A DNA stretch of 8,046 nt, taken from assembly GCA_018365895.1 (NCBI GenBank), contig JAGZJD010000086.1, forward strand, positions 1-8,046. Reading direction: 5' to 3'. The position numbers and the translations under genes are program-made. The notes under the pieces are model-generated. The model was not told the origin of the DNA, did no database searches, and worked only from the letters and a program-made list of their open reading frames with translations. Each line of letters begins with the position of its first letter. The first letter of the stretch is position 1. Below are positions 1 through 6,287 of this stretch, in pieces. This DNA comes from Lachnospiraceae bacterium. GTDB lineage: Bacteria > Bacillota_A > Clostridia > Lachnospirales > Lachnospiraceae.

Positions 1-2
1 AT

Positions 3-551
3 CAGTGTGTGCATACGATCAAGGTAGCAGCCTTTGAAGGAACAACACAACAGGAATTTAAGGACCGTAAAGAATTTTCCGGCTCTTTGTTCCAGCAGAT
101 GGATGAAGTGTATGATTATATTGATTTCCGCAACCAGACCCATTCTACTTTTCAAAAACTGCGCCGGATCGATCAGCGGGATTACCCCGAAACAGCAGTC
201 AGAGAGGCCCTTTTGAATCTGCTTGTGCATCGTGAATATTCCTTCCGAGCCAGCACTTTTATCAGCCTTTACGAAGATCGGATTGAGTTCACTTCTATCG
301 GGGGGCTTATAGGCGGTGTGACCCTGAATGATATTATGATGGGGATTTCTGTATGCCGGAATGTAAAACTGGCAAATGTATTTTACCGTTTGGAATTGAT
401 TGAAGCCTATGGAACCGGAATGTTAAAGATTCAGGAGGCTTATTCTGGAACCGGAAAAAACCCTAAAATAGAAACTTCCGACAATGCCTTTAAGATTATC
501 CTTCCAAACCTGAATGTGCATACAGAACAGGAAGAACCCACCACAGACTAG
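3..551 (+). CDS. ATP-binding regulator (HATPase_c_4 / AlbA_2-type), 5'-partial and cut by an in-frame TAG
   Basis: The reading frame is open from the first bases of the window (codons CAG TGT GTG from position 3), so the GTG at 9 is an internal codon and the true start lies upstream. The part seen matches the C-terminal half of the widespread 'ATP-binding protein / RecG-like transcriptional regulator' family, which normally has an N-terminal AlbA_2 domain (outside the window), a GHKL-like ATP-binding domain and a terminal winged helix. Visible landmarks are REALLNLLVHREYS (N-box with the His-Arg pair, about 190-240), DRIEFTSIGGL (about 277-306) and YGTGMLKI (G-box, about 408-431). A TAG at 549-551 ends the frame just before the winged-helix segment, which continues in the same frame. 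The family is thought to bind DNA; the target is unknown. Family assignment is fairly sure; whether the cut protein works is not. Confidence 0.75.
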   Translation, partial: QCVHTIKVAAFEGTTQQEFKDRKEFSGSLFQQMDEVYDYIDFRNQTHSTFQKLRRIDQRDYPETAVREALLNLLVHREYSFRASTFISLYEDRIEFTSIGGLIGGVTLNDIMMGISVCRNVKLANVFYRLELIEAYGTGMLKIQEAYSGTGKNPKIETSDNAFKIILPNLNVHTEQEEPTTD

Positions 552-746
552 TTGGCAGGAAGCGTTCAGGAGGATTTGGTAATCGATCTGGCAAAAAAAC
601 AAGGTGTTTTTACAAGAAAAGATTTGGAAAAAACATTGGGAATCAGCCAGACAACATGTGGCCGGTTATTAAAGCGCATGATGGAGCGCGGTCAGATTGT
701 CCAAGAAGGAAAAGGCAGGAATACGCATTACCGTCTTTCGGAATAA
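552..746 (+). pseudogene. Winged-helix C-terminal part of the upstream regulator, separated by the TAG
   Basis: This stretch is in exactly the same frame as the preceding ATP-binding segment and begins immediately after the TAG. The 64 residues read as a winged helix: DLAKKQGVFTRKDLEKTLGI, then QTTCGRLLKRMMERGQI as the recognition helix region, then a wing GKGRNTHYRL. That is the usual end of HATPase_c_4-type regulators, so this is the detached tail of one gene and probably not an independent gene. The TTG at 552 has no Shine-Dalgarno sequence before it. An AGGAGG at 568-573 is only 2 bases from an in-frame TTG at 576, too close for efficient reinitiation. A single C-to-T change (CAG to TAG) at 549 would explain the split. 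Read-through or reinitiation cannot be excluded. Confidence 0.7.
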
Positions 747-762
747 ATCACACTCAATGGGG

Positions 763-791
763 AAACGAGGACTTAGTAGCCCTCGTTTTTT
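763..791 (+). terminator. Rho-independent terminator of the broken regulator gene
   Basis: A perfect 8-bp stem, AAACGAGG (763-770) with CCTCGTTT (781-788), encloses a 10-base loop and runs into a T tract (786-791). It lies 17 bases after the TAA at 744-746. It closes the upstream transcription unit and separates it from what follows. Confidence 0.8.
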
Positions 792-833
792 CTATGAGAT
801 TTTAAGGAAAATGGTAATCATTATCACAAAAAA

Positions 834-981
834 ATGGAGGGAATACTGTTTTTGATGGACAGGTACGGTTCTGCACTGACATTTTGAAACGGAAAATCAA
901 AGAATACAAAGGGATGCTCCGAAACGGCTGAAAATATTTAAGAAAGAGGCACCTTTACAGCATACGATATCACAACAGTAA
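834..981 (+). pseudogene. Small gene remnant with a one-base frameshift (unrecognised)
   Basis: From ATG 834 (or ATG 855, which has GGAGG 14 bases upstream) the frame reads MEGILFLMDRYGSALTF and hits TGA at 885-887. One base over, the sequence continues as plausible coding: ETENQRIQRDAPKRLKIF, then KKEAPLQHTISQQ, ending at TAA 979-981. If the TTTT run at 882-885 were TTT, the two halves would join into one protein of about 48 residues. I do not recognise the family. The charged, helix-like composition and the clean join suggest a real small protein gene that has frameshifted. A competing reading in the third frame is broken by TGA at 929-931 and looks less protein-like. This remains an inference. 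Confidence 0.35.
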
Positions 982-991
982 CCTTGCCGGT

Positions 992-1183
992 ATGTTGGCA
1001 AAACATACTATTTTTCCGTACGATATGTGCTTTTCCGAGGAAGCGGTTTATCTAATGGACAAATGGAATGAAAAGATTGCAGAGAGAGGCACAGCAACTA
1101 AACGGATTGAAGTAAAATATTTTGGACTGCAGGCAGAGTTGGAAACAGAAAAAAATATGGTCATTGTAGTAGGGTTTGATTGA
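992..1183 (+). CDS. Small hypothetical protein, possibly the remnant of a longer gene
   Basis: This 63-residue ORF contains CFSEEAVYLMDKWNEKIAERG, a likely amphipathic helix, followed by alternating beta-like segments RIEVKYFGLQAELE and NMVIVVGF. It looks like a folded small domain, but I do not recognise a family. There is no Shine-Dalgarno sequence before ATG 992. The frame stays open upstream to the TGA at 929-931, so the true N-terminus may have been lost or frameshifted along with the neighbouring remnant. A 7-bp inverted repeat, GTATGTT/AACATAC (990-996 and 1002-1008), overlaps the proposed start. It lies in the accessory flank before the sugar operon and has no evident link to it. It could be a decayed fragment. 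Confidence 0.35.
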   Translation: MLAKHTIFPYDMCFSEEAVYLMDKWNEKIAERGTATKRIEVKYFGLQAELETEKNMVIVVGFD

Positions 1184-1205
1184 TGATAGTTATCAAATAT
1201 CAATC
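1178..1205 (+). repeat. Imperfect palindrome at the end of the small ORF
   Basis: GATTGAT (1178-1184) is repeated inverted as ATCAATC (1199-1205), and GATA/TATC (1185-1188 and 1191-1194) nests inside. No T tract follows, so it is not an obvious terminator. It could be a protein-binding palindrome or chance in AT-rich DNA. Confidence 0.3.
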
Positions 1206-1268
1206 GTGAAATGCTGGTTTCAATACTCGTATCAGAAGAAATATATGACAATTTTATTTTGTGTTTTT

Positions 1269-1284
1269 AAGTAAACGGTTTCTT
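1269..1284 (+). promoter_or_regulatory. LacI/CcpA-type operator-like site upstream of the transporter operon
   Basis: AAGTAAACGGTTTCTT is an imperfect palindrome centred on CG (between 1276 and 1277), as expected for operators of the LacI/GalR family. It also fits the Gram-positive cre consensus WTGNAARCGNWWWCAW except at the second and fifteenth positions. It shares the half-site GTAAACG with the site at 7428-7441 upstream of the amylase start. It could therefore be bound by the LacI-family regulator encoded here, by CcpA, or by both. It lies about 130 bases before the binding-protein start codon and just upstream of the candidate promoter elements. Confidence 0.5.
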
Positions 1285-1300
1285 CAAAAATATGTTCAAA

Positions 1301-1343
1301 TTGACGGATTTTTATTGCTTAACAAGATATATTATGTTAAATA
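1301..1343 (+). promoter_or_regulatory. Candidate promoter region of the sugar-uptake operon
   Basis: The AT-rich leader offers two imperfect sigma-A-like arrangements. TTGACG (1301-1306) is a good -35 but its best partner TATATT (1328-1333) is 21 bases away. TTGCTT (1315-1320) sits 17 bases before TAAATA (1338-1343), which has a TG at 1335-1336 as in extended -10 promoters. I cannot choose between them. Either would give a leader of roughly 60-75 bases. Within that leader an 8-base direct repeat ATCTGATA occurs at 1354-1361 and 1365-1372, and AGATATAT (1325-1332) is inverted at 1361-1368. Confidence 0.35.
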
Positions 1344-1410
1344 ATATATAAACATCTGATATATATCTGATAAATACAAATAAAATGTTTTCGAGAATAG
1401 GAGGTAAATT

Positions 1411-2655
1411 ATGAAAAAAAAGATTGCAATGCTTTTAAGTGCTACTTTGATAGTAGGTATTTTTTCAGGATGTGCAAATAAGAGCACAAATGCTGATAAA
1501 AGCAATTCTGAGGATTCATCTGATCAAAAACAAATCAGTATTTGGCATGATGGAGACGAAGCCATTATGCAGGTTATCGAAGATCAGGTCAACGGAAAAT
1601 TAAGTAAAGATAATATTACTGTTCATTTTGAGAAAAAGACTGGACTTACCGATCAAATTAAATTATATGGAAGTGATGAAAAAAATGGACCGGATATGTA
1701 TATGTATGCACATGATTCACTTGGAACATTTGTAGAAATGGGAGTTTTAGCTCCTATCACAGATGTTGTAGAAAAAAGTGCTTATTCAGATATGCTTCCT
1801 ATGACTTTGAAAGCGGGACAGTATAAGGGAGAACAATATTTATTGCCGGTTTATTATGAAACATTACTGTTTATGTATAATAAAGCACTTTGGGAAGGTG
1901 AAATTCCATCTACAACAGAAGAACTTTATGAATACATGACAACTCATACGGATTCTGCTGCTGGAACATATGCACTTGTAAACCAACATTCAACAGCTTA
2001 TAATGTTGCACCAATCATAAATGGATTTGGTGGTTATATTATTGATGAAGAGGCTATGCCTGGACTTAATAATGAAAAAACACAGGAAGCAATTGAGTAT
2101 AACAAAAAGTTTGCGGAGTTAGAAGCAGATGGAGACTATAATACAATTACTACTTTATTTAATGAAGGAAAAGCTGCAGCAATTGTTGGTGGTCCATGGT
2201 TAGTCTCAGGGATTAAGGATGCAGGAATTGATTTAGGGATTAAATCTTTAGCCGAGTTTACACTTCCAAATGGGAACACTTTAGTTCCGTACTCAGGTGT
2301 GCAGGGAATAGGTGTTATGAAACATGCTGCAGATACAAAAAAAGAAATGTTAGGTAAAGTGCTGACAGCATTAGCTGATCCTCAGATTGGCACAGCATTA
2401 GCTGAACAGTCGAGTTGTGCTCCGGCTAATCAAAAGTCTTACGAAGTGGAAGCAGTATCGAATAACGAAATGATAACTGCGATGAAGAAAACAGCTGAAG
2501 TAGCAATTCCAATGCCAAATATTCCGGAAATGAGTGTTATGTGGGGACCAGCAGAAGCACTTCTCGCAGCGGTTAATAAATCAGGTGAAGATGTTAAAGC
2601 TGTATCAGAGCAATATCAGAAAGAAGCTGAAACTGCAATTGCAGATATGCAATAG
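1411..2655 (+). CDS. Maltodextrin-type sugar ABC transporter, lipoprotein solute-binding protein
   Basis: The product is an extracellular, membrane-anchored receptor that captures a malto-oligosaccharide and delivers it to the permeases encoded next. The start is ATG 1411, with AGGAGG at 1399-1404 six bases upstream. Residues 1-20 form a lipoprotein signal peptide (MKKKIAMLLS then a hydrophobic core), with lipobox FSGC and lipidated Cys21, followed by a Ser/Asp/Asn-rich tether to about residue 40. The mature domain starts QISIWHDGDE. Family-1 (MalE-like) hallmarks are LLPVYYETLLFMYNK (144-158), GKAAAIVGGPW (253-263, the conserved binding-protein motif with Trp263) and MSVMWGPAEALLAAV near the end. 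At 414 residues it has typical length. First gene of the operon; an 87-base gap with a strong hairpin separates it from the permease gene. Maltodextrin or cyclodextrin specificity is inferred from the family and the hydrolase in the operon; the exact ligand is unknown. Confidence 0.9.
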   Translation: MKKKIAMLLSATLIVGIFSGCANKSTNADKSNSEDSSDQKQISIWHDGDEAIMQVIEDQVNGKLSKDNITVHFEKKTGLTDQIKLYGSDEKNGPDMYMYAHDSLGTFVEMGVLAPITDVVEKSAYSDMLPMTLKAGQYKGEQYLLPVYYETLLFMYNKALWEGEIPSTTEELYEYMTTHTDSAAGTYALVNQHSTAYNVAPIINGFGGYIIDEEAMPGLNNEKTQEAIEYNKKFAELEADGDYNTITTLFNEGKAAAIVGGPWLVSGIKDAGIDLGIKSLAEFTLPNGNTLVPYSGVQGIGVMKHAADTKKEMLGKVLTALADPQIGTALAEQSSCAPANQKSYEVEAVSNNEMITAMKKTAEVAIPMPNIPEMSVMWGPAEALLAAVNKSGEDVKAVSEQYQKEAETAIADMQ

Positions 2656-2671
2656 GACATAGAGTCATAAG

Positions 2672-2709
2672 AAGGCTGTAGGGCGTAAAACTGCTGCCCT
2701 GCAGCCTTT
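2672..2709 (+). terminator. Intergenic hairpin, likely partial terminator or mRNA-stabilising element
   Basis: A 13-bp stem, AAGGCTGTAGGGC (2672-2684) with GCCCTGCAGCCTT (2696-2708), has only one G-U pair and an 11-base loop. The sequence after it is U-rich but interrupted (TTATTATTATATTT), not a clean U run. Its place between the binding-protein gene and the permeases is typical of transport operons, where such hairpins stop part of the transcription or protect the upstream mRNA, giving an excess of binding protein over membrane subunits. No separate promoter for the permeases is obvious, so read-through is expected. Confidence 0.7.
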
Positions 2710-2742
2710 ATTATTATATTTATATATGCCAGAGGTGATAAG

Positions 2743-3627
2743 ATGAAAAAGAAAAGTAGATTACTGCCTTGGAAATATAGCATTCCTGCATTGCTTTTAA
2801 TCGGAATTATTGTGGTATTTCCAATTTTATATACTGGATATATTTCGTTGACCAATATGAATATGTATCATTGGGATAATTATCAGATTATTGGGCTTGC
2901 AAACTTTAAAAGAGCATTGGTAAAAGTAGATTCTGGTTTTCTATCGGCTCTTTTGACTACAATTATTTGGACAGCTATAAATATGATTTTACAACTGGTT
3001 ATTGCATTTTTTATAGCTTTAGGACTTAATGTTCAAGGATTAAAACTGTCTAGAGTATATAAAACCTTACTAATGTTCCCATGGGCGATGCCAGCTTATG
3101 TTTCGATTTTATTATGGCGTGTAGGAATGTTTAATACAGAATTTGGATTTTTAAATAAAATGCTGTCTCTCATGGGATTAGAAAAAATGAATTTTCTTTC
3201 AGAAAATATACCGGCTTTTATATCGTGTTTGGTGTTGAACCTATGGATGGCATTACCATTTATGATTATGATGATGGACAGTTCATTGCAGAGTGTAGAT
3301 AGAAGTTATTATGAAAGTGCAAAACTTGACGGGGCAGGATTTTGGAAACAGAATTGGTATATTACAATACCAGCAATCAAATCGGTGTTAGCACCAGCTG
3401 TGATAATGACTACATTTACTACGTTCAAACAGTTTGATATTATTTATTTATTAACAATGCAGAAGGGCTCATTGTCAGGAGCATCCTTGCAGACGATTAT
3501 TACATACGCACACCAAAATGCTTTTGTTTCTAATAATTATGGATTATCATCTGCGGTATCTATCATTATATTCTTGTTTATTATTGTATTTTCTATTTTT
3601 ACCAATAAGGGGGTGAAAGAAGTATGA
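2743..3627 (+). CDS. Sugar ABC transporter permease, MalF-like
   Basis: This inner-membrane subunit forms one half of the translocation pore for the imported oligosaccharide. The start ATG 2743 follows AGAGGTGAT (2731-2739). The 294 residues contain about six hydrophobic segments, near 11-35, 66-95, 105-127, 155-179, 212-230 and 268-287. The cytoplasmic EAA loop that contacts the ATPase is clear at 191-210: ESAKLDGAGFWKQNWYITIP, with the invariant Gly and the terminal Ile-Pro. It lacks the large periplasmic P2 loop of E. coli MalF, as is usual for Gram-positive members. The last codons overlap the next gene by four bases (ATGA at 3624-3627), indicating translational coupling and a heterodimer with that product. 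The family is certain; the substrate is inferred from context. Confidence 0.9.
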   Translation: MKKKSRLLPWKYSIPALLLIGIIVVFPILYTGYISLTNMNMYHWDNYQIIGLANFKRALVKVDSGFLSALLTTIIWTAINMILQLVIAFFIALGLNVQGLKLSRVYKTLLMFPWAMPAYVSILLWRVGMFNTEFGFLNKMLSLMGLEKMNFLSENIPAFISCLVLNLWMALPFMIMMMDSSLQSVDRSYYESAKLDGAGFWKQNWYITIPAIKSVLAPAVIMTTFTTFKQFDIIYLLTMQKGSLSGASLQTIITYAHQNAFVSNNYGLSSAVSIIIFLFIIVFSIFTNKGVKEV

Positions 3628-4472
3628 TAAATAAGAAAAAAACGTATCACGCCATAGGACTTGGCTTTTTAAATTTAGTATTCATAATTATTTGTATTAT
3701 ATCATTAATTCCCATATTGTATGCTGTATCCTTATCGATAAGTGGCTCAGGGGGAGCATTAAGTTCTAATATTTCGTTTATTCCTGAACATCCTACACTT
3801 GCAAATTATCGAGATATCCTGGTTGAAGAGCCGTTTCTTTTGTGGTTGAAGAATTCTGTGGTTTTAAGTATTGGTACGATGGTGGTTGCAATGGGAACTG
3901 CACTTACTGCGGCATATGCATTTTCCAGGTATCGCTTTCGAGGAAGAATGGCTGTATTGCAGATGCTTTTAATCTTGAATGCATTTCCGCAAATCTTATC
4001 CATGTTTGCGATTTTCCGGCTTTTCAGAACTTTTCACTTGTTGAATTCCTATATTGGTCTGATTATCGTGTATGCGGGGAGTATGTGTATTTTTAGTATT
4101 TGGAATATGAAGGGGTATTTTGATACTATTCCAATAGAAATAGAGGAAGCAGCACAAATTGATGGTGCTAGTGGACAACAGATTTTGACAAAGATTGTTC
4201 TACCCTTAGCCCGACCGGCAATTATCGTTACAGCTGTAATGGTTCTAATCTTTGTGTGGAATGAGTATCTTTTTGCAACAACATTTATGATGAATGAGAG
4301 CAGTTATACGTTAGCCGGAGGACTATATCAATTGCAATCAAATGATTATAGCCGTAGCTGGCCACTTTTCTCGGCAGCTGCAATTTTAGTATCTATTCCA
4401 ATTTTAATTGTTTTCTTCTGTATTCAAAAATATATGGTTTCAGGTCTTACAGCAGGAGGTGTTAAAGGATGA
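3624..4472 (+). CDS. Sugar ABC transporter permease, MalG-like
   Basis: This second membrane subunit pairs with the MalF-like protein. The start ATG 3624 overlaps the upstream stop and is preceded by AAGGGGGTG (3607-3615), 8 bases away. The 282 residues have hydrophobic segments near 11-38, 75-99, 109-130, 141-160, 198-218 and 250-268. The EAA loop is EEAAQIDGASGQQILTKIVL followed by Pro194 (174-194), the canonical form with Glu-Ala-Ala and Asp-Gly. The C-terminus, GLTAGGVKG, is the standard ending of MalG-type subunits. The stop overlaps the start of the hydrolase gene by four bases (ATGA at 4469-4472). No ATPase gene lies in the operon, so a shared MsmX/MalK-type ATPase from elsewhere in the genome is expected. 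Confidence 0.92.
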   Translation: MINKKKTYHAIGLGFLNLVFIIICIISLIPILYAVSLSISGSGGALSSNISFIPEHPTLANYRDILVEEPFLLWLKNSVVLSIGTMVVAMGTALTAAYAFSRYRFRGRMAVLQMLLILNAFPQILSMFAIFRLFRTFHLLNSYIGLIIVYAGSMCIFSIWNMKGYFDTIPIEIEEAAQIDGASGQQILTKIVLPLARPAIIVTAVMVLIFVWNEYLFATTFMMNESSYTLAGGLYQLQSNDYSRSWPLFSAAAILVSIPILIVFFCIQKYMVSGLTAGGVKG

Positions 4473-6238
4473 TTTCCGCTAATAAAAAAATAGATAAGTC
4501 AGCTATTCTCCATATTCCTTTATCACAATATGCTTACGCAACAACTGAAAATAGCCTTGCCATCCGCATACGATCAAAAAAGAATGACCTATCAAAATGT
4601 ATTCTGCATATAGCAGATCGCGTGTGTAAGGTTACACCAATTTGTTTTGAAGAGATTGTTATGCGGAAATTTGCTAAAGATGATTTATTTGATTATTATG
4701 AAGCAATAATTACTGTTCCATATAATAGAATATGTTACTATTTTGAACTCCAAAAAGGGGATGAATGGACATATTATTATGCAGATCGATTTACTACGAA
4801 TTTACCAGATCGGTATATTGGAGATAAGGTTATCGATGGAAGAAGTGAGTATTACCAGTATCCGTTTATATTAAGAACTGAAATACCAGATGTGCCAGAC
4901 TGGTTTAAAAATGCTTGCGTATATAATATTTTTCCAGATAGTTTTGCGAATGGAAGAAGATCGATTGTAAAAAGAAAAAAAATAGAGATGCTGGAAAATG
5001 GCGTGGCTGTGCAAAATCGTTTGGGTGGAACAATAAATGGAATTAGGGAAAATCTGGATTATATTAAAGATCTAGGTTTTGATTGTATTTACTTAAATCC
5101 CATTTTTACAGCAGGTGAATATCATAAATATGATGTTATAGACTATTATCATATTGACCCATGTTTAGGAACTGAAGATGATTTTATAAAATTGGTAGAA
5201 GCTGTTCATAACAAAGGAATGCATATAATCATAGATGGAGTCTTTAATCATTGTAGTTGGAAATTTTTTGCTTTCGATGATGTAGTAAAAAATGGAGAAA
5301 GCTCAAGATATAAGGATTGGTTTTATGATTTGATATTTCCAGTTGTCCGTCCAGAAGATCCGCAAGAAATTCCAGGATATACATGTTTTGCATATGAAAG
5401 AAAGATGCCAAAACTAAATACTGCAAATCGTGAAGTTCAAATGTATTTTTCAGATGTCGGTTCTTATTGGATTAAAAAATATCATGTAGATGGCTGGCGC
5501 TTAGATGTTGCGAACGAAATCAGCCGAGAATTTTGGCAAACATTTCGGAAAGCGGTAAAATCTGAGGATTCAGAGGCAATTCTTATTGGAGAAGTTTGGG
5601 AAAACGCACAGGCTTGGATTCCGGAATTGTTTGATTCTACCATGAATTATGAGTTTCGACGTATTTGTGTAGATTACCTTTCATCAGAGAAACCTGATGC
5701 AGAAAAAGCGGCATTCGAATTTGAAAAAATGAGGATACGATATCCAGAAAATATTGTAAAGGGACAATTAAATCTCTTAGATAGTCATGATGTTCCGCGT
5801 TTTCTCTCTATGTGTAATGGTGATATTGAACTTTTAAAATTGGGGTGTATCCTATTGATACTAATGCCAGGTGTCCCTAGCCTTTTCTATGGAGACGAAT
5901 ATGGTGTTGAAGGCGTTTCGGAGAATGAGTATAGAAGGGAAATGCCATGGAACGAAAAAATTGTTGTTTCGGATTTTATTAGTCAACTTATAGATATTAG
6001 AAAAAAGATGATTGATAAGGATTCAACCTATTATCCGGTTTGGGATAGGATTAAAAATGGAATGTTTACTTTTGCGAGAGAGAATACAAATAGCAGAATA
6101 GAGATTATGATTAATGCAGGGAAAGAACAGATAAATATTAAAAACAAAGACAATGTTAATATTTTGCTCAAATCAGAGGAAACCTCAGGGTGTAGAATAA
6201 GTGCAAAAGGGTATTTGATACAAGAAATAAAGAAATAG
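4469..6238 (+). CDS. Cytoplasmic GH13 neopullulanase / cyclomaltodextrinase
   Basis: This enzyme is predicted to hydrolyse imported maltodextrins, cyclodextrins or pullulan fragments to maltose, glucose or panose. The start ATG 4469 overlaps the permease stop and follows AGGAGGTG (4454-4461). There is no signal peptide, so it acts in the cytoplasm. Residues 1 to about 130 resemble the N-terminal CBM34-like domain of this group. The catalytic barrel shows all GH13 regions: DGVFNH (256-261), GWRLDVANE with nucleophile Asp346, GEVWE with acid/base Glu375, and LLDSHD with His440 and Asp441. MPKLN (313-317) is the diagnostic region-V motif of the neopullulanase/cyclomaltodextrinase subfamily (GH13_20); oligo-1,6-glucosidases have QPDLN. 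YGDEYG and REMPW complete the barrel end, and a short C-terminal beta domain follows. The length of 589 matches the family. Only the preferred substrate remains open. Confidence 0.93.
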   Translation: MISANKKIDKSAILHIPLSQYAYATTENSLAIRIRSKKNDLSKCILHIADRVCKVTPICFEEIVMRKFAKDDLFDYYEAIITVPYNRICYYFELQKGDEWTYYYADRFTTNLPDRYIGDKVIDGRSEYYQYPFILRTEIPDVPDWFKNACVYNIFPDSFANGRRSIVKRKKIEMLENGVAVQNRLGGTINGIRENLDYIKDLGFDCIYLNPIFTAGEYHKYDVIDYYHIDPCLGTEDDFIKLVEAVHNKGMHIIIDGVFNHCSWKFFAFDDVVKNGESSRYKDWFYDLIFPVVRPEDPQEIPGYTCFAYERKMPKLNTANREVQMYFSDVGSYWIKKYHVDGWRLDVANEISREFWQTFRKAVKSEDSEAILIGEVWENAQAWIPELFDSTMNYEFRRICVDYLSSEKPDAEKAAFEFEKMRIRYPENIVKGQLNLLDSHDVPRFLSMCNGDIELLKLGCILLILMPGVPSLFYGDEYGVEGVSENEYRREMPWNEKIVVSDFISQLIDIRKKMIDKDSTYYPVWDRIKNGMFTFARENTNSRIEIMINAGKEQINIKNKDNVNILLKSEETSGCRISAKGYLIQEIKK

Positions 6239-6240
6239 AG

Positions 6241-6286
6241 AAAAAGAATGTCACTTAACATAGAAAATTAAGTTGACATTCTTTTT
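6241..6286. terminator. Bidirectional terminator between the operon and the convergent regulator
   Basis: A 13-bp perfect stem, AAAAAGAATGTCA (6241-6253) with TGACATTCTTTTT (6274-6286), extends by CTTAA/TTAAG (6254-6258 and 6268-6272) past one bulged T at 6273. A T run ends the plus-strand copy and the A run gives a U run on the other strand. It starts 2 bases after the hydrolase stop and ends just before the regulator's stop (6288-6290), so it serves both convergent units. Confidence 0.88.
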
Positions 6287-6287
6287 A

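Noticed and set aside
9..11. GTG at 9 as the start of the first gene
   Set aside because: The frame is open upstream of it and the encoded sequence is the middle of a known family, so the real start is outside the window.
549..551. General TAG recoding, as in some phages
   Set aside because: TAG ends the binding-protein and hydrolase genes at the proper family length, so it acts as a stop in this genome.
842..928. Third-frame reading (FDGQVRFCTDILKRK) as part of a longer version of the 992-1183 ORF
   Set aside because: It is interrupted by TGA at 929-931, and the frameshift-joined reading of 834-981 gives a more coherent protein over the same bases.
1048..1251. Minus-strand ORF under the small hypothetical gene
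   Set aside because: It lacks a ribosome site and its sequence is low-complexity, as expected for the reverse of a coding frame.
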